Below are positions 61,004 to 64,000 of a stretch of 64,000 nucleotides of DNA, in pieces; the first letter of the stretch is position 1, and each line of letters begins with the position of its first letter. The stretch spans positions 496,001 through 560,000 of the forward strand of contig NZ_OBQI01000002.1 of NCBI RefSeq assembly GCF_900221005.1. The letters are read 5' to 3'. The notes beneath the pieces are model-generated. The model saw only the letters and a list, made by a program, of their open reading frames with translations, had not been told where the DNA came from and did no database searches. The translations under genes and the position numbers were made by a program. Source of the DNA: Blastococcus aggregatus (GTDB lineage: Bacteria > Actinomycetota > Actinomycetes > Mycobacteriales > Geodermatophilaceae).

Positions 61004-62569
61004 TTACGCGCCGTAGCGCGAGGGGCGGCTGGGCCGCCCACCCGGGCGACCGCGGTCGCCGTAGGAGCGCTCGCCGGACGACGCCGAGCGCTCGCCGCCG
61101 CCGTAGGACCGCTCACCCGCGGGCCGCTCGCCGGCGGGCCGGGGACGGTCACCGAAGGAGCGACGCGGGCCGCCACGCGAACCGCCGGTGGGGCGGTCGC
61201 CGTCGCGACGCGGACGGCCGCCGGGGCCGCCACCGCCGCGGCGCATGTCGCGCTGCGTGCGCTCCTTGGGCTCGACCGGGATGCCGGCGGCGACGAGCTC
61301 GAGGATCGGCTTGTCACCGGGGCGGGTCCGGTCGATGGGCGGGTCGACCTTGGCGGTGCGGAACCGGCGCTTGGCCTGGCCGACCTGGTCGGGCAGCAGC
61401 AGCGAGACGACGACACCGGCGGCACCGGCGCGGGCGGTGCGGCCCGAGCGGTGCAGGTAGGTCTTGGCGTCCGTCGGCGGGTCGTAGTGCAGGACCAGCG
61501 AGACGTCGTCGACGTGGATGCCGCGGGCGGCGACGTCGGTGGCGACGAGGACCGGCGAGCGGGCGTCGGTGAACTCCTCCAGCGCACGCTTGCGCGCCGC
61601 CTGGGGCAGTCCGCCGTGGATCGCCTCGGCCTTGATGCCGGCAGCCTTGAGGTTGTCGGCCAGCCGGTCCACACCCAGCTGGGTGCGGGCGAAGATGATC
61701 GTGCGGCCCGGACGGGAGGCCAGCTCGGTGGCCACCTGCAGCTTGTCGCGGAACGCCAGCGTGAAGGCCAGGTGCTCGGCCGGCGGGGCCTCGCCGCCGG
61801 GGCGGACGACCTCGTGCCGGGCCGGGTCCTTGAGGTAGCGGCGGACCAGCGAGTCGACCTCGCCGTCCAGCGTCGCCGAGAACAGCAGGCGCTGGGCGTC
61901 GCGGGCGGTCTGGTCGAGCAGCTCCTTGACGACCGGGAGGAAGCCCAGGTCGGCCATGAAGTCGGCCTCGTCGAGGACCGTGATGACGACCTCGGCGAGA
62001 GTGGCCTCGCCCTGGCTGATCAGGTCCTGCAGGCGGCCGGGCGTGGCGATGATGACGTCGACGCCACGGCGGAGCTGCTGGATCTGGCGGTACATGGGCG
62101 CGCCGCCGTAGACGGTCGCCAGCTGGACGCCGGTGGCCTGGCCGAGCGGCGCCAGGTTGTCGTGCACCTGCTGCGCCAGCTCACGGGTCGGCACGAGGAC
62201 CAGCCCGCGGGGGGCGCGGCGGCCCTGCTTGACCTCGTTGCCGATGCGGGCGAGCAGCGGCAGGCCGAAGGCCAGCGTCTTGCCCGAGCCGGTGGCGGCC
62301 TTGCCGAGCACGTCGCGCCCGGCGAGGGCGTCCGGCAGGGCGGAGGTCTGGATGGCGAACGGGCGGCGGATGCCGCGCCGCTCGAGCGCGGTGACCAGGG
62401 GCTGGGGCAGGCCCAGCTGGCCGAACGTGGGGCCGGTGGGCTCCTCGGCCGCCTCGGGGGCGACCTCCACGGTGGTCTCGGTCTCCGCCGCAGCGGTGTC
62501 CGGGACGGTGTTCTCGATGGTGGTGTCGGCGTCGTTCGACTCGAACGAGACAGGGTTGACCAAAGTCAT
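61004..62569 (-). CDS. DEAD-box ATP-dependent RNA helicase
   Basis: A 521-residue helicase that remodels RNA, often for ribosome assembly or cold adaptation. The Q-motif region FGQLGLPQPLVTALERRGIRRPFAIQ, Walker A AATGSGKT (91-98), PTRELAQQ, TPGRLQDL, DEAD in VLDEADFMADLGF (~200), SAT and the C-terminal HRSGRTARAG are all present. The last ~75 residues are an Arg/Gly/Ser-rich RNA-binding tail (RRGGGGPGGRPRRDGD; GERSYGGGERS). The 40-residue N-extension is acidic. ATG at 62569 opens the family sequence after a long, structured leader. Confidence 0.94.
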   Translation of the reverse strand: MTLVNPVSFESNDADTTIENTVPDTAAAETETTVEVAPEAAEEPTGPTFGQLGLPQPLVTALERRGIRRPFAIQTSALPDALAGRDVLGKAATGSGKTLAFGLPLLARIGNEVKQGRRAPRGLVLVPTRELAQQVHDNLAPLGQATGVQLATVYGGAPMYRQIQQLRRGVDVIIATPGRLQDLISQGEATLAEVVITVLDEADFMADLGFLPVVKELLDQTARDAQRLLFSATLDGEVDSLVRRYLKDPARHEVVRPGGEAPPAEHLAFTLAFRDKLQVATELASRPGRTIIFARTQLGVDRLADNLKAAGIKAEAIHGGLPQAARKRALEEFTDARSPVLVATDVAARGIHVDDVSLVLHYDPPTDAKTYLHRSGRTARAGAAGVVVSLLLPDQVGQAKRRFRTAKVDPPIDRTRPGDKPILELVAAGIPVEPKERTQRDMRRGGGGPGGRPRRDGDRPTGGSRGGPRRSFGDRPRPAGERPAGERSYGGGERSASSGERSYGDRGRPGGRPSRPSRYGA

Positions 62570-62808
62570 GCGGGGTGGGGCTCCGATACTGCTCGGAGCG
62601 CGTCCCGTGGAAGAAGGAAGCGCCGCAGGTACCGGCGTCCTCACTGGCGATCGTGTGCGCCCAGGGGTGGAACGCGTGATCTGCACGGATGCGCTCATGC
62701 CCGGACAAACCGTCCGGGAGGATGACCGGCGTTGTGCCGGTACTCCCAGGTTAGCAGCGTCGGCCCCCCAACGATTCCCCGCGAGGGGGTGGGGACCGTC
62801 ACCCTCCG
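62570..62808 (-). promoter_or_regulatory. Long structured leader of the DEAD-box helicase gene
   Basis: A TAACCT -10 candidate (62748-62753, minus strand) implies a leader of ~170 bases. Near its 5' end are two perfect hairpins: ACCGGC/GCCGGT (62725-62730 with 62736-62741) and CCCGGAC/GTCCGGG (62700-62706 with 62712-62718). Autoregulation by the helicase or cold-responsive folding is possible, as inference. No other gene is seen in this gap. Confidence 0.45.
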
Positions 62809-63885
62809 TCAGCCCTGCAGGTCGGCGTACCCGGGGCGGACGACGTCGGTGAGCAGGCGCGCGCGCTCGGCGTCGTCCAGGAAGGCCGCCGCCACCGCAC
62901 GCTCGGTGACCGTCCGGACGTCGTCCCAGCCCCAGCCGAACGCGGCCGCCACGGCGGCCAGCTCGCTGCTCGTCGAGACCCCGCTCATCAGCCGGTTGTC
63001 GGTGTTGACGGTGACGGCGAAGCCGAGCCGGTGGAGCCGGTCGACCGGGTGCTCGGCCAGCGACGGGTAGGCGCCGGTCTGCACGTTCGACGACGGCGCG
63101 ACCTCCAGCGGCACCTGCTCGTCGAGGACCCGCTGCGCCACCGGGCCCAGGGTGCCGTCCGGCGCGACCTCGTCGGCGATCCGGATGCCGTGCCCGAGCC
63201 GCTCGGCCCGCGCCCCGTCCAGGGCGGCGCGGATGCTGTCGACGCCGGCCGCCTCGCCCGCGTGGATCGTGCGGTGCGCGCCGGCCCGGTCGAGCAGCTC
63301 GATCGCGGCCGGGATGCGGTCGGGCGGGAAGCCGATCTCCGGCCCGGCCAGGTCGAAGCCGACCACGCCCGCGTCGCGGTACCGCACGACGAGCCCGGCC
63401 ACCTCCGCCCAGCGGTCCTCCTGGCGCATCGCGCACAGCAGCGCCCCGACTCGGATCGGGGTGCCCGCCGCGGTTGCCTCGGCGCCGCCGGTGGCGAAGC
63501 CGGCGACCATCGCCTCGACGACGGCCTCGATGGGCAGCCCACCCGCCGTCGACAGCTCGGGCGCGAAGCGCACCTCGGCGTGCACGACGCCGTCGGCGGC
63601 GAGGTCGAGCGCGCACTCGCGGGCCACCCGGTGGATGGCATCCGCGGTCTGCATCACGCCGACGGTGTGCGCGAACGTCTCCAGGTACCGCACGAGCGAA
63701 CCCGAGTCGGCCGCCTGCCGGAACCAGCGGGCCAGGGGCTCCGGCTCGCTCTCGGGCAGCCCCCGGTAGCCGGTCTCGTCGGCCAGCTCGAGGATCGTCT
63801 GCGGCCGCAGCCCGCCGTCGAGGTGGTCGTGCAGCAGCACCTTCGGAGCCCGGCGGACGGCGTCGGCGTCCAGCGGCGCACTCAC
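62809..63885 (-). CDS. add: Adenosine deaminase
   Basis: A 358-residue zinc enzyme that converts (deoxy)adenosine to (deoxy)inosine. KVLLHDHLDGGLRPQTI has the first metal histidines, HAEVRFAPEL, TIHAGEAAG with the catalytic glutamate, ERLGHGIRI with the third histidine, and VTVNTDNRLMSG with the metal aspartate. GTG at 63885 gives the normal start VSAPLDADAVRRAPKVLLHDHLDG and overlaps the upstream membrane-protein stop (GTGA). Inosine produced here feeds PNP encoded at 45774. Confidence 0.95.
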   Translation of the reverse strand: MSAPLDADAVRRAPKVLLHDHLDGGLRPQTILELADETGYRGLPESEPEPLARWFRQAADSGSLVRYLETFAHTVGVMQTADAIHRVARECALDLAADGVVHAEVRFAPELSTAGGLPIEAVVEAMVAGFATGGAEATAAGTPIRVGALLCAMRQEDRWAEVAGLVVRYRDAGVVGFDLAGPEIGFPPDRIPAAIELLDRAGAHRTIHAGEAAGVDSIRAALDGARAERLGHGIRIADEVAPDGTLGPVAQRVLDEQVPLEVAPSSNVQTGAYPSLAEHPVDRLHRLGFAVTVNTDNRLMSGVSTSSELAAVAAAFGWGWDDVRTVTERAVAAAFLDDAERARLLTDVVRPGYADLQG

Positions 63886-64000
63886 CTGTCCTGCCAGCGG
63901 AACGTGCGCACGCAGAGGATCAGGCCCAGGACGCACCAGATGCCGAGCACGAGCGCGACCCGGCCCAGCTCCCACGACCCGGCCGGTTCGTCGGCGGCCA
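63882..64000 (-). CDS. C-terminal end of a membrane protein (ABC-type permease candidate)
   Basis: The gene runs off the right edge; only ~39 C-terminal residues are visible. They contain one hydrophobic helix (LGRVALVLGIWCVLGLILCVRTF) and a short polar tail RWQDR. This ending is common in actinobacterial ABC-2 type permeases, but so little sequence cannot prove it. Its stop codon overlaps the adenosine deaminase GTG by four bases, showing that it is a real gene translated ahead of add. Confidence 0.55.
   Translation of the reverse strand, partial: AADEPAGSWELGRVALVLGIWCVLGLILCVRTFRWQDR

Overview
The window is high-GC actinobacterial DNA. It has dense overlapping genes, many GTG starts, promoters placed directly against start codons, and a gene order that matches, as I recall it, the fadE25-purEK-birA-accD5/E5-maf-accA3 and lpdA-amidohydrolase-deoD-pmmB-upp-add segments of Mycobacterium tuberculosis. 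LGFP-repeat proteins, DUF222/HNH endonuclease and a mutAB operon fit a soil or rock actinomycete of the Geodermatophilaceae type (Blastococcus, Geodermatophilus or Modestobacter). That placement is inference; there is no rRNA gene here to settle it.

Layout. 1-4050: a metal or sulfur stress block (TauE/SafE exporter fragment, thioredoxin, MFS transporter, multicopper oxidase, SHOCT protein) with two CsoR/CstR-like palindromes. 4309-18021: core metabolism (acyl-CoA dehydrogenase, purE/purK, GtrA, sbcCD, PH-domain protein, birA, then accD-accE-maf-accA, which form an acyl-CoA carboxylase together with its biotin ligase). 18089-23676: a secreted metzincin, LpdA-type flavoprotein, and a polyprenol-phosphate-mannose synthase with an MptB-like mannosyltransferase. 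23953-37701: a surface module of lipoprotein, LGFP-repeat protein, acyltransferase/SGNH protein, LGFP-tailed metzincin, and a five-gene overlapping glycan operon (GT2, WecB, GT2, flippase, GT-C-like membrane protein). 38033-45702: a minus-strand operon of YbdK-type ligase, M20 hydrolase, mutA, mutB and meaB. 45774-49043: PNP, uronate-dehydrogenase-like protein and a PGM2-type phosphomutase. 49146-50636: two exported proteins in visibly less GC-rich DNA. 50703-52789: DHFR-like reductase, Gfo/Idh oxidoreductase and upp. 52853-54391: an HNH gene with an SOS-box-like operator. 54666-59492: deoC, two aldehyde dehydrogenases and an MFS transporter. 59541-64000: an acidic duplicated protein, DEAD-box helicase, adenosine deaminase and the tail of a membrane protein.

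How it works together. The right half reads as nucleoside salvage and catabolism. Adenosine deaminase, PNP and Upp recover bases; the phosphomutase would convert (deoxy)ribose-1-phosphate to the 5-phosphate; DeoC would split deoxyribose-5-phosphate; and the aldehyde dehydrogenase pair would remove acetaldehyde. The carboxylase, BirA and methylmalonyl-CoA mutase genes make a propionyl-CoA/methylmalonyl-CoA axis. The 18-38 kb stretch is an envelope module set between conserved core blocks.

The most noteworthy observations are the two metal-sensor palindromes, an in-frame hairpin-rich insertion at the start of accE, the alternating cysteine-paired LGFP arrays on two different secreted proteins, a possible split ALDH16, and a recurrent leaderless promoter architecture.
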